DNA of 14,751 bases from Acidimicrobiaceae bacterium (GCA_027306715.1 DAHUZG010000206.1:1-14751); one strand, 5' to 3'. Shown: positions 8,048 through 14,751, counted from the first letter of the stretch. The notes: generated by a model from the sequence alone, not told the origin. Program-made: numbers and translations.

Positions 8048-8137
8048 TCCGCGCCGTCCACGCCGTCCGCGCGGCCCACGCCGCTCACGCCGTCCACGCC
8101 GTCCACGCCGTCCACGCCGTCCGCGCCGTCAACGCCG
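8048..8137 (+). repeat. Ten-copy 9-bp tandem repeat encoding a Ser-Thr-Pro linker
   Basis: The unit TCCACGCCG is repeated ten times with a few substitutions (TCCGCGCCG, CCCACGCCG, CTCACGCCG, TCAACGCCG). In the frame of the downstream gene it reads STP or SAP triplets, ending STPSAPSTPAAV before LPSG. Nine-base units keep the frame whatever the copy number, so the tract can vary in length without breaking the protein. If translated, it is an unstructured linker at the N-terminus of the thioredoxin-fold protein. On the opposite strand it produces a collagen-like GVDGVDG pattern, which I regard as a shadow. Confidence 0.8.
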
Positions 8138-8143
8138 GCGGCG

Positions 8144-9664
8144 GTGCTGCCGAGCGGCACGAGCGACGCCGAGCTTGCCGGGATCGGCGGCCCGCTCCCT
8201 CTCGGCCGGATCGCCGAGGAGGCGCCGGCGCTGCTCCTCTTTGTCTCCGAGGAATGCCCGACCTCGGCGCTGGCCCTGCGCCGGCTCGGGCCCCTCGCCG
8301 GTCAGTGGCTCGGCACGGGCCTCGGCGCCTATGCCGTCTTCGAGGACCCGCTCGAGATCGCCGTCCGCACCGCCCGGCGCCACCGCTGGACGGCGCCCGT
8401 CCTCGCCGAGGAGCCGCCCTACGAGGCCTCCCGCGCCTTTGAGCTCGAGTCGGTGCCGACGGTGGTGCTGCTCGAGCGCGGTGGCGCCATCGCCGGGCGG
8501 GTCACCGGATGGGACCAGCCGGCTGTCGAGCAGCTGCTGGCGCGCGCGGGTGAGCTCGTCGGAGCCGACCTGGCCCGGCCGGACGCCGAGGAGCCCCGGC
8601 ACAAGCCTGGCTGCAGCTCGAAGTCGACGCTCGACCCCGCCCTCGTCGCGGCAATGGGTCCCGGCCCCGGCCTCGACGAGGCCGAGGAGATGTTCGAGCG
8701 CGGCTTTACCGACGGCTTACCGGTCGTCCCGCCGACGCCCGAGCGCGTCGAGGCGATGCTTGCCGGGCGCGACCCCGACGAGGTGCTCGGCATCGTCCCG
8801 CCGGTGATGGCCGAGCTGACGCTTGCCCGCCTCGCCGCCTGCTCGGTGCTCGCCGGCTGCCGCCCCGAGTACTTCCCCGTCGTGCTTGCCGCCGCCGAAG
8901 CCGCCCTCGATCCCGCCTTCAACCTGCACGGTCAGGCGGTGACGACCCAGCCCGCCGGCCAGCTCGTCGTCGTCAACGGACCGGTCCGCCACGAGATCGG
9001 CCTGAACAGCGGGATGGGGGCGCTTGGGCCCGGGTTCCGTGCGAACCTCACGATCGGCCGAGCGCTGCGGCTCGTCGTCACCCTCACCGGCGGCGGCGCT
9101 CCGGGCAGTCTCGACCGCTCGACCCTCGGCCATCCGGGCAAGCTCGGCTTCTGCATCGCCGAAGCCGAGGAAATGAGCCCGTGGGAGCCGTTGCACGTCG
9201 AGCGCGGCTTCGAGGCGGCGCAGTCCGCCGTCACGCTGATCGGGAGTGATGCCCCGCTGTCGATCTCCGACCATCGCAGCCGCAGCGCCGGCGAGCTGGC
9301 GCGGGTGCTCGCCTGGGCGGCGGCGAGCCAGTGGAGCACCAACTGGTGGCCGCTCACCGAGCCTTCGGTGTTCATCATCTGCCCGGAGCATGTGGCGATG
9401 TTCCGTCAGGCCGGATGGTCCAAGGCGCGCCTTCGCGAGGAGATGTTCGCGGCGGTCCACCGCCCGGCGGCTGAGCTCAGGTGGGGAGAGACGACCCCTG
9501 CGGCACAGCGCGCAGAGCCCGGCGCCGAGGTGTCGAAGTGGTCCTCTCCCGCGTCCATCATCCTCCTCGTCGCCGGCGGTGAGGCGGGCCGGTACTCTGC
9601 GGTGCTCGGCCCGTGCACCGGCATGGGTTCGCAGGTCGTCTCCCGGGAGGTCGCCATCCGATGA
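8144..9664 (+). CDS. Thioredoxin-fold companion protein of the UGSC selenoprotein
   Basis: 506 residues from GTG 8144, or 555 if translation starts at ACG 7997. Residues about 20-140 look like a thioredoxin fold: a strand LLLFVSEECPTS with a single active-site Cys (C38, CPTS, monothiol-like), and a cis-Pro loop SVPTVVL (P105). A linker with PGCSSKS (C157) leads into a large C-terminal domain opening with FTDGLPVVPPTPERV (188-202) and containing further Cys in SVLAGCRP, GFCIAEAEE, IICPEH and GPCTGMG. I have seen the DGLPVVPPT type of protein beside UGSC proteins but know no proven activity. It ends with ATGA overlapping the selenoprotein start, so the two are translationally coupled. It is probably the cytoplasmic redox or substrate-binding partner of the selenoprotein; no membrane segment is seen. 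Confidence 0.75.
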   Translation: MLPSGTSDAELAGIGGPLPLGRIAEEAPALLLFVSEECPTSALALRRLGPLAGQWLGTGLGAYAVFEDPLEIAVRTARRHRWTAPVLAEEPPYEASRAFELESVPTVVLLERGGAIAGRVTGWDQPAVEQLLARAGELVGADLARPDAEEPRHKPGCSSKSTLDPALVAAMGPGPGLDEAEEMFERGFTDGLPVVPPTPERVEAMLAGRDPDEVLGIVPPVMAELTLARLAACSVLAGCRPEYFPVVLAAAEAALDPAFNLHGQAVTTQPAGQLVVVNGPVRHEIGLNSGMGALGPGFRANLTIGRALRLVVTLTGGGAPGSLDRSTLGHPGKLGFCIAEAEEMSPWEPLHVERGFEAAQSAVTLIGSDAPLSISDHRSRSAGELARVLAWAAASQWSTNWWPLTEPSVFIICPEHVAMFRQAGWSKARLREEMFAAVHRPAAELRWGETTPAAQRAEPGAEVSKWSSPASIILLVAGGEAGRYSAVLGPCTGMGSQVVSREVAIR

Positions 9665-10239
9665 CCCGCCAGCCGCTCGCAGATGATCGGGCTCACCGGT
9701 CGCTCGAGGGCCCCTTCGTCAGTCCCTTCGACGACCGGGTACGCCCGCTCAGCCCGCTCGCGGCGCGCCCGGACGGCGTCGCCGGGCGTCGGGTCGCCCT
9801 CCTCGACATCACCAAGAACCGCGGATCCGAGCTGCTCGACCGGCTCGAGGCGCTGCTCGCCGGCGAGGGGGCGACGGTCTCTCGCTGCTCCAAGGAGATC
9901 TTCTCCAAGCCAGCCTCCGCCGAGCTGATCGAGCAGCTCGCCCGGCGCACGGAGCTGCTCGTCGAGGCCCTGGCCGACTGAGGCTCGTGCACGTCGTGCA
10001 GTGTGCACGACCTCGTCCGCCTCGAGAGCCGCGGCATCGCCTCGGTCGGCATCGCCACCGAGCCGTTCACCGACGAGGCGATCGAGCAGGCCCGCCTGCT
10101 CGGCATGCCCGGCGTCAAAGTGCTCTACCTGCCGCACCCGGTCCAGCTGCTCACCACCACGCAGCTGCACGGGTACGCCGACACCATCTTCGACAAGGTG
10201 GTCGCTGCGCTCACCTCATCACCTAACCTGCGGGCGTGA
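9661..10239 (+). CDS. UGSC-family selenoprotein (in-frame TGA read as selenocysteine)
   Basis: 192 residues with selenocysteine at 107 (TGA 9979-9981). The ATG at 9661 overlaps the upstream stop and has GGGAGG 10 bases before it. Residues 40-52 (VAGRRVALLDITK) start a Rossmann-like domain. After EALAD comes U-G-S-C-T-S-C-S-V-H-D, then LVRLE, IATEPF and LPHPV, the pattern of the UGSC selenoprotein family known from metagenomic selenoprotein surveys. In that family the U and C form a UxxC redox pair. Codons after the TGA keep the same strong G/C third-position bias to the stop at 10237-10239. A standard caller would report a 106-residue stub (9661-9981) and perhaps a 78-residue fragment from 10003. 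A true nonsense mutation is the alternative, but the family motif places U exactly there. The substrate is unknown; the thioredoxin-fold neighbour suggests a thiol-redox role. Confidence 0.9.
9985..10011 (+). promoter_or_regulatory. SECIS-like hairpin for selenocysteine insertion
   Basis: GTCGTGCA (9993-10000), loop GTG (10001-10003) and TGCACGAC (10004-10011) form a perfect 8-bp hairpin starting 11 bases after the TGA. The apical loop begins 20 bases after the TGA with a G, matching the usual bacterial SECIS (loop within about 16-37 bases, with G among the first loop bases), the site bound by SelB. A competing hairpin pairs TCGTGCAC (9985-9992) with GTGCACGA (10003-10010), leaving a 10-base loop. 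Both lie inside the coding sequence, as bacterial SECIS elements must. Confidence 0.72.
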
Positions 10240-10254
10240 GGCTGCGACTCTTCT

Positions 10255-10304
10255 GCGGGGCGTCAGGTCGTCGTGCACGCCCCGTCCCGGCCCGCAGGGG
10301 CCGG
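10255..10304 (+). other. Two hairpins between selenoprotein and transpeptidase genes
   Basis: The 67-base gap contains CGGGGCGT (10256-10263) pairing with ACGCCCCG (10277-10284), then CCGGCCC (10287-10293) pairing with GGGCCGG (10298-10304) around the loop GCAG. The second stem covers the GGGG that would serve as Shine-Dalgarno for the next gene. There is no T-run, so neither is a standard terminator. They could tune translation of the transpeptidase, or be chance pairing in GC-rich DNA. Confidence 0.3.
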
Positions 10305-10306
10305 CG

Positions 10307-12193
10307 ATGACCGGGCGCCTGCCCTCCGGCTTCACGACCCGCCCGGAGCTTCGCGGCAGCTTCGGGATGGTGGCGGGGACGCACTGGCTGGCCGTCGCCA
10401 GCGGGATGTCGATCCTCGAGCGGGGCGGCAACGCCTTTGACGCCGCAGCCGCGGCGGGCTTTGTGCTCGAGGTCGTCGAGCCGCACCAGAACGGCCCCGG
10501 CGGCGAAGCTCCGATGATCGGCTACTCCGCCCTTGAGGACGAGGCCTTCGTCGTCGACGGCCAGGGTGTCGCGCCGGCGGCGGCGACGACGCAGCGCTTT
10601 GCCGATCTCGGCCTCGAGCTCGTCCCCGGGAGCGGCCTCCTCGCCGCCTGCGTGCCTGCCGCCCTCGGGGCGTGGTTCGCCGTCCTCGAGCGCTTCGGCA
10701 CTCTGCCGCTCGAGGAGGTGATGGCGCCGGCGATCGGTTACGCCCGCCACGGCTTCCCGGTCCTGCCGGTGCTCTCGCGCGTGCTCGGCGAGGTCGCCGC
10801 CAGCTGGGCCGAGGCGTGGCCGACGACATCGGCCCACTGGCTGCACCACGGCGTCCCCGCCCCGTCGTCGCGCCTTCGCAACGAGCAGCTCGCCTCCACC
10901 TACGAGCGCATCCTCGCCGAGTCCCGCGCCGGCGGCCCGGGCCGCGGCCAGCTCGAGGCTGCCCGGCGGGCGGTCTACGAGGGCTTCGTCGCCGAGGCGA
11001 TCGACGCCTTCGTCACAGCGCCGGTCGCCGACGAGCTCGGCGTGCACGCCGGCCTCATCACCGGTGCCGATCTCGCCGCCTGGCGGTGCGGTCTCGAGGC
11101 GCCGGTGCGGCGTGCCTATCGCGACGTCGAGATCTTGAAGACCGGGCCCTGGGGGCAGGGTCCGGTGCTGCTGCAACAGCTCGGGCTGCTCGAGGGTTAC
11201 GACCTCGCCGAGCTCTCCGTTTCCGAGCTCGTCCACGTCAGCACCGAGTGCGCCAAGCTGGCGATGGCGGACCGGGAGGCCTTCTACGGCGATCCGCGCC
11301 GTGTCGAGGTGCCGCTCGAGCAGCTGCTCGGCCCCGCCTACTGCGCCGAGCGGCGCCGTCTCGTCGGCGAGGAGGCGAGCCTCGAGCTGCGCCCGGGCGA
11401 GCCGGGCGGTCGCTCGCCACAGTTGCCGTCGATCCTTGCTCGCCTCGGTGCCGGCGCACCGGGGGCTTTGGTCGACCCGCTCCTCGTCGCCGGCGGCACG
11501 GCCCGCCTCGCCGCCGGCGCCGCCGCCGGCCAGGAGCAGGCCGGCCCGCGGCAGCCCGGCAGCCGGCGCCATCCCGGCGAGGCCCGGCTCTTTGCCGGCG
11601 ACCAGCGCGAGCGCGACACCTGCCACCTCGACGTCGTCGACCGCTTCGGCAACATGGTCTCGGCGACGCCGAGCGGAGGCTGGCTGCAGGCGTCGCCGAC
11701 CATCCCCTCGCTCGGCTTCTGCCTCGGCACGCGGGCACAGATGTTCTGGCTCGAGGAGGGGCTGGCGAACTCGATCGCCCCGGGCAAGCGACCGCGCACG
11801 ACGCTCAGCCCGGCGATGGCGCTTCGCGACGGCAAGCCGGTGCTCGCCTTCGGCACCCCCGGCGGCGACCAGCAGGACCAGTGGACGATCAGCCTGCTCG
11901 TGCACCACCTCGATCTCGGCTACGACCTGCAGGCGGCGATCGACGCCGCCAACTGGCACACCAACCACCTGCCCTCGTCGTTCTTCCCGCGCCATGTCGC
12001 CCTCGGCGAGCTCGTCGTCGAGACCTCGCTCGGCGGCGAGGTGCTGGAGGACCTGAGACGGCGCGGGCACCGCCTTGTCGAGTCTCCGCCGCTCTCGATC
12101 GGGCGGGTGAGCGCCGTCGGAGTGGACCGCCACGGCTTCTTCTGCGCCGGGGCCGACCCCCGCACCGGGCAGGCCTACGCCGCCGGGCGCTGA
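10307..12193 (+). CDS. Gamma-glutamyltranspeptidase-like Ntn hydrolase
   Basis: 628 residues from ATG 10307, with a weak GGGG ribosome site 6 bases upstream. It belongs to the gamma-glutamyltranspeptidase superfamily: GNAFDAAAAAGF and NGPGGEAPM near the N-terminus, and after a low-complexity linker the autoprocessing site with nucleophile T438 in DTCHLDVVDRFGN, giving a small subunit of about 191 residues. GTPGGDQQDQW lies in the C-terminal part. Such enzymes hydrolyse or transfer gamma-glutamyl or other acyl groups. Two points differ from classical GGT: the TTH of the nucleophile motif is T-C-H, and the acceptor-site LNN region reads LGTRAQMFWLEEG. It may therefore be an acylase-like member with another substrate. 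No signal peptide is seen, so it is probably cytoplasmic, unlike many GGTs. It lies 67 bases after the selenoprotein gene. Confidence 0.88.
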   Translation: MTGRLPSGFTTRPELRGSFGMVAGTHWLAVASGMSILERGGNAFDAAAAAGFVLEVVEPHQNGPGGEAPMIGYSALEDEAFVVDGQGVAPAAATTQRFADLGLELVPGSGLLAACVPAALGAWFAVLERFGTLPLEEVMAPAIGYARHGFPVLPVLSRVLGEVAASWAEAWPTTSAHWLHHGVPAPSSRLRNEQLASTYERILAESRAGGPGRGQLEAARRAVYEGFVAEAIDAFVTAPVADELGVHAGLITGADLAAWRCGLEAPVRRAYRDVEILKTGPWGQGPVLLQQLGLLEGYDLAELSVSELVHVSTECAKLAMADREAFYGDPRRVEVPLEQLLGPAYCAERRRLVGEEASLELRPGEPGGRSPQLPSILARLGAGAPGALVDPLLVAGGTARLAAGAAAGQEQAGPRQPGSRRHPGEARLFAGDQRERDTCHLDVVDRFGNMVSATPSGGWLQASPTIPSLGFCLGTRAQMFWLEEGLANSIAPGKRPRTTLSPAMALRDGKPVLAFGTPGGDQQDQWTISLLVHHLDLGYDLQAAIDAANWHTNHLPSSFFPRHVALGELVVETSLGGEVLEDLRRRGHRLVESPPLSIGRVSAVGVDRHGFFCAGADPRTGQAYAAGR

Positions 12194-12232
12194 GCGGCGG
12201 ACACGGGACCAGTGTGAGAGGAGGGACAGCGC

Positions 12233-13285
12233 GTGCCCGATCGTGAGCCAGCGGGCTGGGACGGCCCGGCGATCCTCGTCGAGGACCTTCACAAGTCCTT
12301 CGGCGAGGTGCAGGCGCTTCGTGGCATCGACTTCTCGGTCGAGCGCGGGCGGGTGCTCGGGCTGCTCGGCCCGAACGGCGCCGGCAAGACGACGGCGGTG
12401 AAGGTCCTCACGACGCTGCTCGCGCCCGACCGTGGCAGGGCGCTCGTCGAGGGCCGCGACGTCGTCCGATCGGCTGCCGCGGTACGCGAGCTGATCGGCC
12501 TCGCCGGCCAGTCCGCCGCCATCCAGGAGGAGCTCACCGGGCGGGAGAACCTCGAGATCATGGCGCGCCTGTACCACCTCGGGCGGACAGAGGCTCGCCG
12601 GCGCGCCGGCGAGCTGCTCGCCCTCTTCGACCTCGCCGACGCCGCCGACCGGCCCGCCAAGGGCTACTCGGGCGGCATGCAGCGCCGCCTCGATCTGGCG
12701 GCGAGCCTCGTCGCCCGTCCGGCGGTGCTCTTCCTCGACGAGCCGACCAGCGGTCTCGACCCGCGCAGCAGGATCGGGATGTGGGCGGTGATCCGTGAGC
12801 TCGTCGCCGCGGGCACCACCTTGCTGCTCACGACCCAGTACCTCGAGGAGGCCGACGAGCTCGCCGACGAGATCGTCGTCATCGACCACGGGCGGGTGAT
12901 CGCCGCCGGCACCGGCGAGCAGCTGAAGGGCCGCATCGGCGGCGACGTCGTCGAGTTCGTCGTCGTCGACCCCGGCCGCCTCGCCGCCGCCGTGGACGCC
13001 GTCGCCTCCCTCGGCGACGGCGAGCCGACCGTCGAGGCCGGAGACGGCCGGGTCGCCATCCGCGTCGGCAGCCGGGGGTCGGAGAGCCTCGTGCTGACGG
13101 TGCGCCAGCTCGACGCCGCGGGGATCCGCACCGAAGGTCTCGGCATCCGGCGGCCGTCGCTCGACGACGTCTTCCTCGCCCTCACCGGTCACGGTGCCGA
13201 AGCGGACTCGGCCCCGGCCGAGAGGCGCTCGCGCCGCCGACCGCGCGCCGAGGCCGGGGTCACCCGCCGGGACGGCACGCGATGA
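12233..13285 (+). CDS. DrrA-like ABC transporter ATP-binding protein
   Basis: 350 residues from GTG 12233, with a strong Shine-Dalgarno GAGGAGGGA ending 5 bases upstream. The nucleotide-binding domain is complete: Walker A GPNGAGKT (46-53), Q-loop in AGQSAAIQEELTG, signature YSGGMQ (145-150), Walker B LFLDEP (166-171) and D-loop SGLDP. The switch position is Gln (Q202, LTTQYLEEADELADEI) rather than His, as is usual in the DrrA daunorubicin-resistance subfamily. The last 130 residues form the accessory C-terminal domain of that subfamily, plus a basic tail. It energises export by the next gene's permease, whose ATG overlaps its stop (ATGA). Drug, lipid or peptide export are all possible. Confidence 0.93.
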   Translation: MPDREPAGWDGPAILVEDLHKSFGEVQALRGIDFSVERGRVLGLLGPNGAGKTTAVKVLTTLLAPDRGRALVEGRDVVRSAAAVRELIGLAGQSAAIQEELTGRENLEIMARLYHLGRTEARRRAGELLALFDLADAADRPAKGYSGGMQRRLDLAASLVARPAVLFLDEPTSGLDPRSRIGMWAVIRELVAAGTTLLLTTQYLEEADELADEIVVIDHGRVIAAGTGEQLKGRIGGDVVEFVVVDPGRLAAAVDAVASLGDGEPTVEAGDGRVAIRVGSRGSESLVLTVRQLDAAGIRTEGLGIRRPSLDDVFLALTGHGAEADSAPAERRSRRRPRAEAGVTRRDGTR

Positions 13286-14097
13286 CCGCCGTCGCGCTGG
13301 CGGCGGTCGACGTGGCCGGGCCACCGCTTCGCGAGAGGCTCGGTCGGGCGCTCTCCGACACCTGGAACCTCACCCGCCGCGACATGAAGATCTGGACGCG
13401 CAATCCGGCCTTCCTCGTCTTTGCCATCGTCCAGCCGGTGATGTTCGTGCTGCTGTTCCGCTACGTCTTCGGCGGTGCGATCCAGGTGCAGGTGCCGGGG
13501 GGGTACGTCAACTTCCTGATGCCCGGGATCATCGCCCAGTCGGCGGCGTTCGCCTCGTTCGGAACCGCGATCGCGCTCGCCCGCCAGATGCAGCGCGGCG
13601 TCATCGACCGCTTCCGCTCGATGCCGATGGCGCGCTCGGCCGTGCTGCTCGGGCGCCTCGTCGCCGACAGCTTCCGGATGCTCGTCACGCTCCTTGTCAT
13701 CCTCGCCGTCGGCTACGCCGTCGGCTTCCGCTTCGAGAACGGCGTCCTGCCCGGCGTGCTGATGATGCTGCTCGGTCTCGCCTTCGGAGTGGCGGTGTGC
13801 ACGGTGAGCGCCTACGTCGGCCTGGCGATCCGCGACGAGGAGTCGGTCGGATCGTTCGGGCTCATCTGGCTCTTCCCGCTCACCTTCGTCAGCGCCGCCT
13901 TCGTGCCCGTGAGCTCGATGCCCGGGTGGCTGCAAGCCTTTGCCAACAACCAGCCCGTGACGATCGTCATCGACGAGATGCGCCACCTCGCGCTCGGGGG
14001 GGCGCTCGTCGAGGGCGCCTGGCAGAGCGCCGCCTGGCTGGCCGGCGTCCTGCTCGTGTTCGTGCCCCTCGCCGTGCGCTCCTACCGCAGAGCCTGA
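13282..14097 (+). CDS. DrrB-like ABC-2 type permease
   Basis: 271 residues, starting in a 4-base overlap with the ATPase gene. It has about six membrane segments: FLVFAIVQPVMFVLLFRYVF, the stretch after NFLMPGIIAQSAAF, FRMLVTLLVILAVGYAVGF, PGVLMMLLGLAFGVAVC, IWLFPLTFVSAAFVPVSSM and the C-terminal WLAGVLLVFVPLAV. The ABC-2 features ARQMQRGVIDRFRSMPM and the MPGWLQAFANNQPVT loop are present. Two copies should pair with two ATPase subunits to form an exporter in the cytoplasmic membrane. The substrate is unknown. Neighbours working on gamma-glutamyl bonds and amides hint at a small amino-acid-derived compound, but that is inference. Confidence 0.92.
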   Translation: MTAVALAAVDVAGPPLRERLGRALSDTWNLTRRDMKIWTRNPAFLVFAIVQPVMFVLLFRYVFGGAIQVQVPGGYVNFLMPGIIAQSAAFASFGTAIALARQMQRGVIDRFRSMPMARSAVLLGRLVADSFRMLVTLLVILAVGYAVGFRFENGVLPGVLMMLLGLAFGVAVCTVSAYVGLAIRDEESVGSFGLIWLFPLTFVSAAFVPVSSMPGWLQAFANNQPVTIVIDEMRHLALGGALVEGAWQSAAWLAGVLLVFVPLAVRSYRRA

Positions 14098-14108
14098 GCT
14101 GCGCCGCG

Positions 14109-14751
14109 ATGCCTGACACTTTGGGCGTGCCGCGGGTGCGCCTCCTCTCGCTCGGAGGCACCATCGCGATGGGCCGGGCGGCTGCCGGCGGCGGCGTGTC
14201 GCACAGCCTCGAGGCTGACGACCTCGTCGCTGCGGTGCCCGCTCTCGGCCGGCTCGCCGCTCTCGAGCCGGAGGCGCTCCGCAGCCTCCCCGGCGCCCAG
14301 CTCTCGGTGGGCGACGTCGCCGAGGCGGCGCTGGCGGCCAGCCGTGCCTTTGCCTCGGGCGTCGCCGGCGTCGTCCTCACCCAGGGCACCGACACCATCG
14401 ACGAGACGGCGTTCTTGCTCGAGCTGCTCGGGGCAGCAGAAGCCGGCCCGGTGGTCGTCACCGGGGCGATGCGGAACCCGACGCTTCCCGGAGGGGACGG
14501 TCCGGCCAACCTCGTCGCCTCCGTGGCGACGGCGGCGAGCGACGCCGCCCGCGGGCTCGGCGTCCTTGTCGTGATGAACGACGAGATCCACTCCGCCCGC
14601 TTTGTCGCCAAGCGCCACACGACGAGCGCCTCGGCGTTCGTCTCGTACCCCGGCCCGATCGGCTGGCTGTCCGAGCAACGGCCCCTCGTGCTTGCCCGGC
14701 CGGTCGGCGATCTCGCCCTTCCCGCCGCGCAGCGGGCGACACTGCTGGCGC
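14109..14751 (+). CDS. L-asparaginase family amidohydrolase, cut by the window end
   Basis: About 214 residues from ATG 14109, 11 bases after the permease stop; the frame is still open at the window edge. Both catalytic signatures are present: LLSLGGTIA (nucleophile T18) and VVLTQGTDTIDET (T94, D95), followed by VVTGAMR, DGPANL and VVMNDEIHSARFVAKRHTT. The Lys in VAKRHTT corresponds to the catalytic Lys of bacterial asparaginases. The family hydrolyses asparagine, and often glutamine or related amides, to the acid and ammonia. No signal peptide is seen, so it looks cytoplasmic. There is no clear Shine-Dalgarno; the close spacing suggests translation coupled to the permease. The full family length is about 320-330 residues, so roughly a third is missing. 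Confidence 0.9.
   Translation, partial: MPDTLGVPRVRLLSLGGTIAMGRAAAGGGVSHSLEADDLVAAVPALGRLAALEPEALRSLPGAQLSVGDVAEAALAASRAFASGVAGVVLTQGTDTIDETAFLLELLGAAEAGPVVVTGAMRNPTLPGGDGPANLVASVATAASDAARGLGVLVVMNDEIHSARFVAKRHTTSASAFVSYPGPIGWLSEQRPLVLARPVGDLALPAAQRATLLA

Noticed and set aside
7156..8160. Minus-strand frame with a collagen-like GVDGVDG N-terminus
   Set aside because: It is the antisense reading of the 9-bp repeat and the pilin gene. The plus-strand pilin is unmistakable and the minus frame has no other recognisable feature.
9979..9981. TGA as an ordinary stop, giving a 106-residue protein
   Set aside because: The family motif, reading frame, codon bias and hairpin continue directly past it, which a pseudogene or true stop would not require.
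10223..13324. Minus-strand open frame of 1033 codons opposite the transpeptidase and ABC genes
   Set aside because: It is antisense to well-recognised genes, rich in Arg, Gly and Ala with no domain, and explained by the high third-position GC of the plus-strand genes.
1..14751. CRISPR arrays, insertion sequences, rRNA genes
   Set aside because: No spaced repeats, transposase motifs or rRNA signatures were seen anywhere in the window.

Overview
The window is uniformly very GC-rich, with strong G/C bias at third codon positions, GTG and TTG starts, short gene overlaps and DrrAB-type transporters. This suggests a high-GC actinomycete. An Acidimicrobiia-like lineage is possible, but nothing in the window proves it.

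Layout. (1) Bases 1-223 look like the edge of an integrated element: the 3' half of a CAT-anticodon tRNA, without its 5' half, lies at about 174-223. (2) Bases 340-5682 (minus) encode a giant secreted protein of about 1780 residues, with a signal peptide, Ig-like domains and about twelve IPT/TIG repeats. It starts at a TTG behind a clear Shine-Dalgarno. (3) Bases 6244-6845 (plus) hold a compact VapBC toxin-antitoxin module, apparently leaderless, with an inverted repeat over its promoter and start codon. (4) Bases 7351-7899 encode a stand-alone type IV pilin. (5) From about 7997 to the window end runs one plus-strand cluster of six genes: a thioredoxin-fold companion protein, a UGSC-family selenoprotein, a gamma-glutamyltranspeptidase-like enzyme, a DrrA-like ABC ATPase, a DrrB-like permease, and an asparaginase cut by the window edge.

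The main result is the selenoprotein at 9661-10239. An in-frame TGA at 9979-9981 splits it for any standard gene caller. The reading frame, codon bias and family signature (U-G-S-C, then S-x-H-D and L-E) continue past the TGA. A perfect 8-bp hairpin with a G-initiated loop begins 11 bases after it, as expected for a bacterial SECIS. The upstream partner gene overlaps it by ATGA and carries a thioredoxin fold with only one active-site cysteine (CPTS). The two probably form a redox pair. A gamma-glutamyltranspeptidase, an export ABC transporter and an asparaginase follow in near-operon spacing. This suggests, as inference only, a selenium-dependent thiol or amide process with uptake, release or detoxification of a small molecule.

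The partner gene has its own puzzle. The frame is open well upstream of the first canonical start (GTG 8144), through a ten-copy 9-bp repeat encoding Ser-Thr-Pro. The only good Shine-Dalgarno lies 6 bases before an ACG codon at 7997.
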